Shown: in pieces, positions 17,186 to 27,807 of the stretch
Layout of the letters: the number at the start of each line of letters is the position of its first letter
Position numbering within the stretch: position 1 is the stretch's first letter
NCBI GenBank assembly: GCA_016699405.1
Contig: CP064972.1
Span: 992,001-1,056,000, forward strand
Direction: 5' to 3'
Origin: Holophagales bacterium
Lineage (GTDB): Bacteria > Acidobacteriota > Thermoanaerobaculia > Multivoradales > JAGPDF01
Length of the DNA stretch: 64,000 bases
Translations under genes and position numbers: made by a program
Notes under the pieces: model-generated
What the model was told of the DNA's origin: nothing
Databases searched by the model: none
What the model saw: only the letters and a program-made list of their open reading frames with translations

Positions 17186-20100
17186 ATGACCCCACCGACC
17201 GACGAACCGCTCGACCGGATCCTCCACGACCTGCAGGAGCGGGCCAAGGAGCTCAACTGCCTCTACCGCGTCGACGAGGCGCTCGCCCGTTCCGAGGCGC
17301 CGACCGACGAGGTGGTGCGCGAGGTGCTGGCGGCGATTCCGGCCGGCTGGCAGCATCCGGACCGCTGCGCGGCGCGCGCCACCTTGGGCAACCGCGTCTA
17401 CGAGTCGAACGGATTCCAGCCGAGCCCGTGGAAGCAGGCGGCGCCGGTGGTGGTCCAGGGGGAGATGTCGGGTTGGCTCGAGGTCTACTACACGAGCCCG
17501 CCGGGGCGCGCCGGAGAAGACCCGTTCTCGCGCGAGGAGCAGAAGCTGCTCGAGACGATCGCCGAGCGTCTCGCCTCGATGCTCTCGCGGCGCCGCTCGC
17601 AGCGCGCCCTGGGCAACCATGGCGACAATGCGGCTCCCGAATGGTGGGTGATCCTCGAGTTCCTGCGCCGCACGGATCGCGCGCTCCTCGGTCGGCTCGG
17701 GCGCAAGATGATCAACTACCTCTGCTGGAGCGGCGTCGAGGAGGCCGAGCGGCTGCTGCGCGAGGCGGCCCCGGTGATCTCCGACGAAGACGCGTTCGAC
17801 GAGAACCGGCCGCTGCCCCGGACCGCGCTTGCCGCCGACTCGGCGACGGTCGAGGCGGCGTTCCGCATCGCCGTCCTCCACCTGCCCGAAGGCGAGATCC
17901 TCAACTGCATCCAGAGCTGGATCAAGGAGGACAAGACCACCTTCCTCAAGCACGCCGTCGAGCGGGTCGATACCCCGCTCGCCGAGCTGGTCGACGCGCT
18001 CCAGCGCTTCCGCCAGAGCGGTGTCGACGAGCACGAGCTCTCGGCGGCGACGCAGACCGGGCTGCGGGCCGCCCTGGTGCGTCGCTTCCTCACCGACCAG
18101 CTCGAGTTCGTCAACATCGCCAAGACGGTGCTCCAGGTGTCCGACTTCCACGATCTCGCCCAGCGCGTCGTCTACCCGCCGAAGAGCCACGGACGGATCG
18201 GCGGCAAGTCGGCGGGACTCTTTCTCGCCGCCAAGATCCTCGAGCGCGCCACCGAGTACCGCGACGTGCTCGGCGAGATCAAGATCCCGCGCAGCTGGTT
18301 CATCCCCTCCGACGGCCTGCTGGACTTCATCCTGCACAACGACCTCGCCGAGGTGCACAACCGCAAGTACGACGAGACCGACCGGGTGCGCCTCGAGTAC
18401 CCGCACCTCGTCCAGCTCTTCAAGAACTCCTTCTTCTCCGCCGAGATGATCCGCGGCCTGACGGTGGTGCTCGACGAGCTCGAGGGACGGCCGATCATCG
18501 TGCGCAGCTCTTCGCTGCTCGAGGACCGTCTGGGCTCGGCCTTCTCGGGCAAGTACAAGAGTCTCTTCCTCGGCAACGTCGGCACGAAGCGCGAGCGGCT
18601 CACCGCGCTCTGCGACGCCATCGCCGAGGTCTACGCTTCGGTTTTCTCGCCCGACCCGATCGAGTACCGCGCCCGCAAGGGCTTCCTCGACATGCACGAG
18701 GAGATGGGGATCCTCATCCAGGAAGTGGTCGGGACGCGGATCGGACCGTACTGGCTGCCGGTCTTCGCCGGGGTGGGCTTCTCGAACAACGAGTTCCGCT
18801 GGTCGGCGCGCATCCGCCGGGAGGACGGGTTGCTGCGCATCGTTCCCGGTCTCGGGACGCGCGCCGTCGATCGCCTGGCCGACGACTACCCGGTGCTGGT
18901 CGCACCCGGTCAGCCCGGGCTGCGGGTCAACCAGACGGCTGAGGAGGCGCTGCGCTACGCCCCGAGCAAGCTCGACGTGGTCAACCTCGAGACCGGCGAG
19001 TTCGAGTCGATCGACGCGCGCGCCTTCGTCGCCGAGTACGGCGAGCAACTGCCGATGGCGCGCCAGATCCTCTCGCTCGTCGACCACGACCGGCTGCGAC
19101 GGATCCGCGGCCTGATCGACTTCGCCAAGGACCCGCTGGTGGTCACCTTCGAAGGGCTGCTGTCCGACTCCTCGTTCCTGCAGCGCATGCGGACCCTCCT
19201 GCAGGTGCTCTGCGAGCGCCTGAAGACCCCGGTCGACATCGAGTTCGCCTGCGACGGCGAGAACGTCTACCTGCTGCAGTGCCGCCCGCAGGGAGCGACG
19301 AGCGGGGCGAGCCCGGTGCCGATCCCGCGCGACCTGCCGCGGGAGCGGGTGATCTTCTCGGCCAACCGCTACGTCTCGAACGGGCAGGTCGGCGACATCA
19401 CCCATCTCGTCTACGTCGACCCGGAGGGCTATGCGGCGCTCGACCACACGGCGCTCAAGGAGGTCGGACACTGCGTCGGCCGACTCAATCGCGTTCTGCC
19501 GAAGCGCCAGTTCATCCTCATGGGGCCGGGCCGCTGGGGGAGCCGCGGCGACATCCGGCTGGGGGTGCCGGTGACCTACGCCGACATCAGCAACACCGCC
19601 GTGCTGATCGAGATCGCGCGCCAGAAGGAGGGGTATGTGCCCGACCTCTCCTTCGGGACGCACTTCTTCCAGGATCTCGTCGAGTCGTCGATCCGCTACC
19701 TCCCTCTCTACCCGGACGACCCGGAGGTGGTCTTCCAGGAGGCGTTCTTCCGCCGTTCGCGCAACGCGCTGGCCGACCTGCTGCCCGAGTTCGCCCATCT
19801 CGCCGCGGTCGTCCACGTCATCGACGTCCGGCGCGAAGCGGAAGGTCTGGTCCTCAAGGTGCTGATGAACGCCGAGCTCGACGAGGCCGTCGGCGTGCTT
19901 TCGCTGCCCAGCGCGGGACCGGAGGACCGCGGCGCTCCGGGAGTCCCCGAGGCGACCGAGCGGCGCCCCGACGACCACTGGCGATGGCGGTTGCGGATGG
20001 CCCAGCGGCTCGCCGCGGCGCTCGATCCGGTGCGCTTCGGCGTGCGGGCGCTCTATCTGTTCGGCAGCACCAAGAACGCCACCGCCGGCCCGGCCTCCGA

Positions 20101-20344
20101 CCTCGACCTGCTGGTGCACCTCGAAGCGGGTGTCACCGATCAGCAGCGCCGTTCTCTCGAGGAGTGGCTCGAGGGCTGGAGCCTGGCGCTTGCCGAAACC
20201 AACTTTCTGCGCACCGGCTACAAGACCGACGGCCTGCTCGACGTCCAGTACGTCACCGACGCCGACATCGCGCGCGGCGAGAGCTACGCGGCCAAGATCG
20301 ACGCCGTCACCGACGCGGCGCGACCGTTGCCGTTGGGGGCCTAG
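17186..20344 (+). CDS. GAF-like / PEP-pyruvate-binding / nucleotidyltransferase fusion protein
   Basis: This 1052-residue protein joins three parts. Residues ~10-140 form a GAF-like sensor (LQERAKELNCLYRVDEALAR, WLEVYYTS, LLETIAERLASML) of the type seen in histidine kinases. Residues ~340-720 match the ATP-grasp PEP-synthase/PPDK N-terminal domain: GGKSAGLFLAAKIL, PIIVRSSSLLED, SGKYKSLFLGN and VDIEFACDGENVYLLQCRPQ. A further block contains MGPGRWGSRGDIRLG and LSFGTHFFQDLVE. Residues ~930-1040 carry a polymerase-beta-type nucleotidyltransferase, with G960-S961 and D972-D974 in the canonical GS-x10-DxD spacing. The phosphohistidine and PEP-binding domains of PEP synthase are absent, so ordinary gluconeogenic synthesis is unlikely. 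Function is unknown; phosphoryl or nucleotidyl transfer in signalling is my inference. Its 3' end overlaps the convergent deacetylase gene by 38 bases. Confidence 0.85.
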   Translation: MTPPTDEPLDRILHDLQERAKELNCLYRVDEALARSEAPTDEVVREVLAAIPAGWQHPDRCAARATLGNRVYESNGFQPSPWKQAAPVVVQGEMSGWLEVYYTSPPGRAGEDPFSREEQKLLETIAERLASMLSRRRSQRALGNHGDNAAPEWWVILEFLRRTDRALLGRLGRKMINYLCWSGVEEAERLLREAAPVISDEDAFDENRPLPRTALAADSATVEAAFRIAVLHLPEGEILNCIQSWIKEDKTTFLKHAVERVDTPLAELVDALQRFRQSGVDEHELSAATQTGLRAALVRRFLTDQLEFVNIAKTVLQVSDFHDLAQRVVYPPKSHGRIGGKSAGLFLAAKILERATEYRDVLGEIKIPRSWFIPSDGLLDFILHNDLAEVHNRKYDETDRVRLEYPHLVQLFKNSFFSAEMIRGLTVVLDELEGRPIIVRSSSLLEDRLGSAFSGKYKSLFLGNVGTKRERLTALCDAIAEVYASVFSPDPIEYRARKGFLDMHEEMGILIQEVVGTRIGPYWLPVFAGVGFSNNEFRWSARIRREDGLLRIVPGLGTRAVDRLADDYPVLVAPGQPGLRVNQTAEEALRYAPSKLDVVNLETGEFESIDARAFVAEYGEQLPMARQILSLVDHDRLRRIRGLIDFAKDPLVVTFEGLLSDSSFLQRMRTLLQVLCERLKTPVDIEFACDGENVYLLQCRPQGATSGASPVPIPRDLPRERVIFSANRYVSNGQVGDITHLVYVDPEGYAALDHTALKEVGHCVGRLNRVLPKRQFILMGPGRWGSRGDIRLGVPVTYADISNTAVLIEIARQKEGYVPDLSFGTHFFQDLVESSIRYLPLYPDDPEVVFQEAFFRRSRNALADLLPEFAHLAAVVHVIDVRREAEGLVLKVLMNAELDEAVGVLSLPSAGPEDRGAPGVPEATERRPDDHWRWRLRMAQRLAAALDPVRFGVRALYLFGSTKNATAGPASDLDLLVHLEAGVTDQQRRSLEEWLEGWSLALAETNFLRTGYKTDGLLDVQYVTDADIARGESYAAKIDAVTDAARPLPLGA

Positions 20345-21215
20345 GCACGGGCGAGCCCGAGAGCGGCGCGAGTCGCGAGAAGCGCGTCAGCTCGATCCCG
20401 CGCGCCGCGAGGGCGGCGGCGGCACGGGGGGAGCGGAGAGCGGCGGTCTCGGCGTCCCAGCGGTAGCCCCAGTCGTAGGCGTGAGCGAGGTCGGCGTCGC
20501 CGCGACCGGGGTGACAGACGAGCTCCGCAGTCCCTTCGACGTCCTCGAGAACCGAGAGGAGCGCCGGCTCGTCGAGCTGGCCGGCGACCAGCACGCCGAC
20601 GGTGCGGTCGACGGCCCGAACGGAGGGGGGCTCGGCGGAGTCGAGGCGGCGCCGGGCGCGGCGGCCGAGGCGGTCGAGCGCGCGAACGGCCAGGGCGCGC
20701 GGACGAAGGCTCCGGAAGGCGGCGGGATCCCCAGGAACGCGCACGAACGGGATGCCGTGCTCGCGCGCCAGCCGGACGGTGAGCGCGAAGAGCCGCGGCA
20801 GGGTGTGCAGATGCTGGTGCGAGTTGAGGTGCAGCGGCGCGAGCCCGGCGTCGAACACCCGCGCGATCTGCCGTCGCCATTCGCGCTCGACCTCGTCGCA
20901 GGCGATGGCGCCGAGCGCGTAGCGGGCGACGAAGATGGGAAACCCCGGAAGGAAGCGCCCATTGCCGTCGACGAGCGTCGGCACTTCGCCGGCGGGCGAG
21001 AGCGGGCGCTCCTCCACCAGCGTGAGATGCACCCCGACATCGAGACCTGGCCGGCAGGCGAGCGCGGCGACGGCCTCGCCGAAGGCCGCGCCGCAGGCCG
21101 AGAGGCTGCACGCGGTCACCAGGCCGCCGTCGTGCGCCGCCAGAGCGCCAGCGGTCATGCCGGGATGGAGGCCGACGTCGTCGGCGGTGACGACGAGCGC
21201 GCGCCCCGAGCTCAC
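20307..21215 (-). CDS. ChbG/HpnK family (YdjC-like) deacetylase
   Basis: The 302-residue product has the metal-binding motifs of this family: TADDVGL with D12/D13, H63 in GVHLTL, and HLNSHQHLH near 130-137. Members remove acetyl groups from chito-oligosaccharides (ChbG) or act in hopanoid biosynthesis (HpnK). Its neighbours, a GT2 and a GT-C membrane protein transcribed just ahead, point to lipid or envelope glycan modification rather than chitin use. Its start overlaps the GT2 stop by four bases, so it is translationally coupled. The last ~30 residues are rich in Pro/Arg and overlap the convergent gene. Confidence 0.87.
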   Translation of the reverse strand: MSSGRALVVTADDVGLHPGMTAGALAAHDGGLVTACSLSACGAAFGEAVAALACRPGLDVGVHLTLVEERPLSPAGEVPTLVDGNGRFLPGFPIFVARYALGAIACDEVEREWRRQIARVFDAGLAPLHLNSHQHLHTLPRLFALTVRLAREHGIPFVRVPGDPAAFRSLRPRALAVRALDRLGRRARRRLDSAEPPSVRAVDRTVGVLVAGQLDEPALLSVLEDVEGTAELVCHPGRGDADLAHAYDWGYRWDAETAALRSPRAAAALAARGIELTRFSRLAPLSGSPVPRPPTATVAPRR

Positions 21216-21961
21216 GGTGCCGGGGTCGCGGGAGGCGTGGAAGCTCGGCGGCGGGGCCGGCGCATGTCCGGGAAGAGCATGACGAGCTCGCGCAGGATCT
21301 TGAGGATCACCCCGGGCGACGACAGCGTCGAGGTGCCGCGCACCCGCGGGAAGTAGTCCAGACCGATCTGCTGGATGACGAAACCGAGATTGCGCGCCTT
21401 GACGATCAGCTCGGCGTCGATCAGCGACCCTTCCGAGCGCAGCTCGACGGCGTCGAGCACCTCGCGCCGTAGCAGCTTGAAGGAGAAGTTGATGTCGCGG
21501 TGGGGCCAGCCGAAGAGGAAGCCGATCAGCGTGTTGTAGCAGTACGAGTAGATCGTGCGCAGCAGGCCCTCGGTCGTCCGGTCGAGCCGGTAGCCGGCGA
21601 TGAGGTCGGCGCGCGTCACCGCCAGGGCGCGAAGCGCCGGGCCGAGCACGTCCGGGTCGAACGGCAGGTCGGCGTCCATGTAGAGGACGACCTCGTGGCG
21701 GCAGGCAGCGAAGCCGGTGCGCAGGGTGCCGCCGAGCTTCTGATTCCGTTCGTGCCGCAGGAGGCGGATGCGCGGCTCGGCGGCGGACAGCCGCTCGACG
21801 AGCGCCGCCGAACCGTCCGTCGAGGCGTCGTCGACGACGATCACCTCCCAGTCCCGGGCATAGCGCGCCAGGGACTCGATGCCGCAGTCGAGGGCGTGCT
21901 CGATGTTCTCCTGCTCGTTGAACATCGGTACGACGAGGGAGACGGTGGGGCGTTCGTTCAT
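21212..21961 (-). CDS. Glycosyltransferase family 2, polyprenyl-phosphate sugar synthase-like
   Basis: The 249-residue protein is a GT-A enzyme: SLVVPMFNEQENI at the N-terminus, VVDDASTDGS (~42) for nucleotide binding and the DxD-like MDADLPFDP (~95). The layout resembles dolichol-phosphate mannose synthase and bactoprenol glucosyltransferases that charge a lipid carrier. Residues ~130-150 (YSYCYNTLIGFLFGW) are hydrophobic but no C-terminal membrane anchor is clear. It follows the GT-C gene after 13 bases and overlaps the deacetylase gene. I infer that it makes the lipid-linked sugar donor for that GT-C protein. Confidence 0.85.
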   Translation of the reverse strand: MNERPTVSLVVPMFNEQENIEHALDCGIESLARYARDWEVIVVDDASTDGSAALVERLSAAEPRIRLLRHERNQKLGGTLRTGFAACRHEVVLYMDADLPFDPDVLGPALRALAVTRADLIAGYRLDRTTEGLLRTIYSYCYNTLIGFLFGWPHRDINFSFKLLRREVLDAVELRSEGSLIDAELIVKARNLGFVIQQIGLDYFPRVRGTSTLSSPGVILKILRELVMLFPDMRRPRRRASTPPATPAP

Positions 21962-21974
21962 GGCCGACGGGACG

Positions 21975-23810
21975 TCAGCGTAGCATTTCGAGGCCGAGCA
22001 GCTGCACGGCGACGCGCCGGTGGTCGCGTGGATTGAGGCCCGAGTCGGCCGGCACGAGTCCGATCTCGGCGCGCAGACCGATCTCCACGCTGGCCGCGTC
22101 CGCCGGGAGCTCGAGCTCGACCTCGCGCCGCTCTCCCCGCGGCACGGAGACGGTGGCGGCGGGTGCGCCGTCGACGAAGAGGCGGATGCCGTTGGCGGCG
22201 AACGGCACGATCGGCGGCTCGCGCAGCGTCAGCCGGACGCGCCGGTGTCCGTCCGGATAGAGGCGTAGCGCGCAGTCGTCGGCGAGCCACCACCAGCCGT
22301 CCGGGCCGTTCGGTTCGTACGGGTGGACGCCGCGCAACGCCGCGAAGCGCCGTTCCGCGGGTAGCGACGTGACGGAAACCTCGCGGTACTGCGCGCGGGT
22401 CAGCTTGCCGTAGGCATCGCTCGGCGGCCAGGCGAAGAGCCGGGCTCCCGGCCAGCTGCTGGCGCCTTCGGTGAGCATGACGACGGTGCGGCGCGTCTCG
22501 CCGGCGAACATCTCGGGAGTCGCCTCGAGCGACCGCCGCTCGCGATCGGCGAGCAGCACCGCGGCGTGCGGCAGGAGCGTCTTGGCGACCAGCACCGCGG
22601 TGTCGCGCGGCAGCTCGTCACGGATCCACGCGGCGGCGGCGGCGGGCGGCGACGGAGTCGTCACGCGCTCGGCGAGCAGCGGCCAGACGTAGGCGGCGCC
22701 GAAGCCGGCGACGATGGCGAGCGGCAGCGGAGCGAGCCGCGGAAGGGCGAGCGCGCTGGCGAGCGCAAAGGCCCCGGCAGTCGCGGCGAAGGCGACACCG
22801 AGCGTGACCGGCAGGGCATAGCGCACGCCGTCGGCCGGCTCCATCGCGGCGAGGCAGAAGGCGAGCTGACCGAGGGCCAGGCCGGCGAGCGGCAGGGCGG
22901 AGCAAACCCGTCGCTGCACGAGCGTCCAGGCGCCGACGGCGGCGAGCGAGAGTAGCGGCAGCGCGGTCGCGGCGCGCCCCCAGCCGTGAGCGACGAAGCG
23001 GGCCGCGAGACGGGTCGCGGGCCACGCGGCGCGCCAGTCGGCGAGCTGATGCTCGGCGATCCTGCCGGCGTGACCGAGCTCGTAGTCGATCAGCCCGCCG
23101 AGCCCGCCGGTCGCGACGGCCAGCGGCACGAACCAGGCGAGCGCGACGGCCGCGAAGGCGCCGACGGTGGCGAGCGTGCGTCGCCATCCGAGCCGCGGCG
23201 TCCAGGCGAGCAGGAGCAGTGGGACCACCGGCACGACGAGCTGCGGGCGGCAACCGACCGCGGCGGCGGCGGCGGCACCGAGGCTCGCGGTGGCGGCGAG
23301 CGACGGACGCTCGCCGAGGTGCGCCGCCGCGGCGAGCGCGAGCGAGAGGAAGGCCAGCGCCGGAGCGTCGGAGATCGGCAGCGGTCCCTGGACGAGCATC
23401 GCCGGCGAGAGGTGGAAGAGCAGCGCGGCGGCGAGCGCCAGACGGTCGCCCGCGGCGCCGAACGAGCCGGCGAGCCGCCGGAAGGCATCGACGAGCGCGA
23501 CGAAGCCGATCGCCGTCGCCAAGACGGCCAACACCACGAGGGCGCGGAACGGGTCGCCGGCGAACGGAGAGAGGAGCTTGCCGAGGCCGATGAAGAGTGG
23601 GTACCCCGGAGGATGAGGGTGGTGGAGGAGCGGAGCGAAGCGCTCGACCGCGAGGACGAAGAGCCCCTCGTCGTGCTCCCACAAGGTGTGCGGAGCGCTC
23701 GCCACGCGGATGGCGACGACCGCGGCCGCAGCGAGCCAGACCCTGGGAAGGGTGAGGGTCGACCGGCGGGTCGGCGGCATCGCGGTTGACGCGAGTTCCG
23801 GCGAGGACAT
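21975..23810 (-). CDS. GT39/ArnT-like polytopic glycosyltransferase
   Basis: The 611-residue protein has about ten hydrophobic helices in residues ~20-390, then a soluble C-terminal part (~420-611) with beta-rich sequence. The first periplasmic loop holds WEHDEGLFVLAVERF with the DE pair and then HPPGYPLFIGLGKLL, the typical pattern of GT-C enzymes using polyprenyl-phosphate sugars. The acceptor is unknown. ATG at 23810 is chosen; a further ATG lies at 23780, and neither has a clear ribosome binding site. It heads a three-gene operon with GT2 and the deacetylase, and lies head-to-head with a methyltransferase gene. Confidence 0.82.
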   Translation of the reverse strand: MSSPELASTAMPPTRRSTLTLPRVWLAAAAVVAIRVASAPHTLWEHDEGLFVLAVERFAPLLHHPHPPGYPLFIGLGKLLSPFAGDPFRALVVLAVLATAIGFVALVDAFRRLAGSFGAAGDRLALAAALLFHLSPAMLVQGPLPISDAPALAFLSLALAAAAHLGERPSLAATASLGAAAAAAVGCRPQLVVPVVPLLLLAWTPRLGWRRTLATVGAFAAVALAWFVPLAVATGGLGGLIDYELGHAGRIAEHQLADWRAAWPATRLAARFVAHGWGRAATALPLLSLAAVGAWTLVQRRVCSALPLAGLALGQLAFCLAAMEPADGVRYALPVTLGVAFAATAGAFALASALALPRLAPLPLAIVAGFGAAYVWPLLAERVTTPSPPAAAAAWIRDELPRDTAVLVAKTLLPHAAVLLADRERRSLEATPEMFAGETRRTVVMLTEGASSWPGARLFAWPPSDAYGKLTRAQYREVSVTSLPAERRFAALRGVHPYEPNGPDGWWWLADDCALRLYPDGHRRVRLTLREPPIVPFAANGIRLFVDGAPAATVSVPRGERREVELELPADAASVEIGLRAEIGLVPADSGLNPRDHRRVAVQLLGLEMLR

Positions 23811-24476
23811 ATGAACGCTGGGTGATGCGTCTCGGCTTCTGGACCGGTTGGCGGACTCTCTCGCGTGCCTTCGGTGCCTCACCGCGCGGCACGCGACTCC
23901 ATGTGCTCGTGCGCTACCTGACCTGTCCACTGCGGCGCGTGCTCGAGTTTCTGCCGCCGGAGGCCACGCTGCTCGATCTGGGAGCCGGGCACGGGATCTT
24001 CGCACACCTCGCGCTCGCTGCCGGAGCGCGCCGCGCGGTGGCGCTCGAACCGGACCGCCGCAAGCACTTCCCCCCGGTCCACCGCCCGGGCCTGCAGGCG
24101 GTCGCCGGCTACGCCGAGGCGATCGGTGGGACGTTCGACGCTGTGTCGATCCTCGACGTGCTCTACCGGCTGCCCGCCGAGGCCTGGCCGGCGTTGCTCG
24201 CGACGGCGCACGATCGACTTCGCCCCGGGGGCGTTCTGCTGCTCAAGGAGATCGACCCGCGCGCTCGGGTGAAGGGCGCCTGGAACCGCCTCCAGGAGCG
24301 GTTGGTCGACCTTGTGGGGCTGACGCTCGGCGACGCCTTCACCTACGAGATCCCCGAGCGGATGGGCGAGCTGCTGGCGAACGCCGGCTTCGAGCGGATC
24401 GAGACGCACCCGCTCGGGCGCGGGTATCCGCACGCCCACCTGCTCTACCTCGCCCGGCGCGCCGAGCTGCCGGCCC

Positions 24477-26318
<1,842 letters not shown>

Positions 26319-26343
26319 CGACACCTCCTCGGGAGCTCGGCGC

Positions 26344-26349
26344 ATTCTA
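26344..26349 (-). promoter_or_regulatory. Probable -10 box of pckG
   Basis: TAGAAT on the minus strand ends 26 bases before the pckG ATG. No good -35 box is visible at 16-18 bases, so the assignment is tentative. Confidence 0.4.
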
Positions 26350-26458
26350 TGGGGCAGTCGACCGGCCGACACGCAGCGGCCTGGCGGGTTGCGAGGCGTC
26401 GCGTCGCGCCCTACGCTTGTCGCGGTGCGTCCTCGACGCGCCGGGGAGGAGTCGAATC

Positions 26459-27016
26459 ATGGAAGCAGCCGGACGCGATGCGATGCGCCCGCTCGGTCCG
26501 CCGCCGGTCGTCGCCGAGCCGGGTTGGGTGCCCTTCAAGCCGTTTCGCCTGGAGGCGGGGCGCGGCACCTTCGTCTCGAGCGACACCCCGGGCGATCGCC
26601 TGCGCGTCGCCTACTTCGAACGGGCGGAATCGCCGCGGCTCGTCGGGCGCGCCTGGTTCGGGCCGGGAGCCGAGGGTCCGCCGGGACACGCACACGGCGG
26701 TTCGATCGCTGCCGTCCTCGACGAAGGCATGGGCGCGGCGGTGTGGCTCGAAGGACGGATCGCCGTCGCCGTCCGGCTGGTGACCGACTTCCGTCGCATG
26801 TTGCCGCTCGGCACCGATGCTCGGTTGGAGGCGTGGGTCGTCGGCAGCGAGCGACGCAAGATGGAGGCGCGCGGTCGGCTCGTCGGCGCGGACGGAACGC
26901 TCTTTGCCGAGTCCGAAGGTCTCTTCGTCGACATCGACCCGCTGCGCTTCCGCGACCTGCTCGAACGCGCCGCGCGCGCCCAGGGGCTCGACCCCGACGC
27001 CTTCCTGCGCCGCTAG
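26459..27016 (+). CDS. PaaI/YiiD-type hotdog-fold thioesterase
   Basis: The 185-residue product has the hotdog signature GHAHGGSIAAVLDEGMGAAVW near residues 82-102, followed by TDFRRMLPLGTDARLEAWV. This HGG...DEG pattern is typical of acyl-CoA or aryl-CoA thioesterases. The N-terminal ~40 residues are an extension of unknown role. GGGGAGGA eight bases upstream fixes the ATG at 26459. No pathway genes surround it, so the substrate is unknown. Confidence 0.85.
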   Translation: MEAAGRDAMRPLGPPPVVAEPGWVPFKPFRLEAGRGTFVSSDTPGDRLRVAYFERAESPRLVGRAWFGPGAEGPPGHAHGGSIAAVLDEGMGAAVWLEGRIAVAVRLVTDFRRMLPLGTDARLEAWVVGSERRKMEARGRLVGADGTLFAESEGLFVDIDPLRFRDLLERAARAQGLDPDAFLRR

Positions 27017-27104
27017 CTCGGGGTGGTGCAGATCGGTTCGTGACGCATGCCCGGGCCGAGTTGGCGCTCGTCGCCCCGTGGGGCGCGACGAACGGCGGGT
27101 GCGG

Positions 27105-27719
27105 TCAGCTTGCCGCGAGGCGGGCGAGCTGACGGTCGTGGATCCGGGCGAGCACGAGCTGCGCGACGAGCGCGCCGCAGAGGCAGAGGAACATGTCCCA
27201 CTGCGTGTCCCAGACGTCCCCCTGGGTGCCGAGGAAGGCGGACGCCTCCTCGCCCCCGGCAAGCGCGGCCCACCATTCCACGAGCTCGTAGAGCGCCGAG
27301 ACCGCCAGGCAGACGCTGGTCACCAGCAGGAAGAGCCAGCCCCCGACGCGTAGCGGCGTGCGCCGCAGGAGCACCTCGCGCGCCGCGATCGCCGGAACGA
27401 ACCCCTGGACGAAGTGGCCGAGCCGGTCGTAGTGGTTTCGTGCCAGACCGAGCAGCTCGCTCACCCAGGCGCCGGCCGGGACCAGGGCGTAGGTGTAGTG
27501 GCCACCGACCATGAGGATCACCGCGTGAACGGCGATCAGCCAGGTGAGCAGCCGCGTGAGCGGGAAGCGCCGGGCGGTGGCGAGCAGGAGCGGCACGACG
27601 AGCAGCACCGGCGTCACCTCGAGCCACCAGGTGAGTCGATCGTGTGGCCGGATACCCGACCAGAGGAGCACCGCCGCCACCGCAGCGAGAAGGGCGAGCT
27701 GTTCTCGTCGACCGGTCAT
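27105..27719 (-). CDS. DUF2238 (YjdF-like) integral membrane protein
   Basis: The 204-residue product has five to six hydrophobic helices and all the hallmark segments of DUF2238: GGHYTYALVPAG, RNHYDRLGHFVQGFVPA and YELVEWWAALAGGEEASAFLGTQGDVWDTQWDM. The many conserved His, Asp and Trp residues near helix ends suggest a catalytic or ligand-binding membrane site, but no function is established that I can name. GGAGG stands five bases before the ATG at 27719. It lies just downstream of the histone-like gene, with a terminator between them. Confidence 0.88.
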   Translation of the reverse strand: MTGRREQLALLAAVAAVLLWSGIRPHDRLTWWLEVTPVLLVVPLLLATARRFPLTRLLTWLIAVHAVILMVGGHYTYALVPAGAWVSELLGLARNHYDRLGHFVQGFVPAIAAREVLLRRTPLRVGGWLFLLVTSVCLAVSALYELVEWWAALAGGEEASAFLGTQGDVWDTQWDMFLCLCGALVAQLVLARIHDRQLARLAAS

Positions 27720-27743
27720 CGTTGCCTCCGCTCAGAATGAAAA

Positions 27744-27775
27744 ATCCCGGCCCGGCAGGACGCCGGAGCCGGGAT
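27744..27775 (-). terminator. Rho-independent terminator of the histone-like gene
   Basis: On the minus strand ATCCCGGC pairs with GCCGGGAT, enclosing a second stem CCGGC/GCCGG with a single bulged base. TTTTCATT follows. It sits 33 bases past the stop codon at 27808. Confidence 0.8.
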
Positions 27776-27807
27776 GGTCCCTCGAGGCGAGGGAGAAAGA
27801 AAGATCC

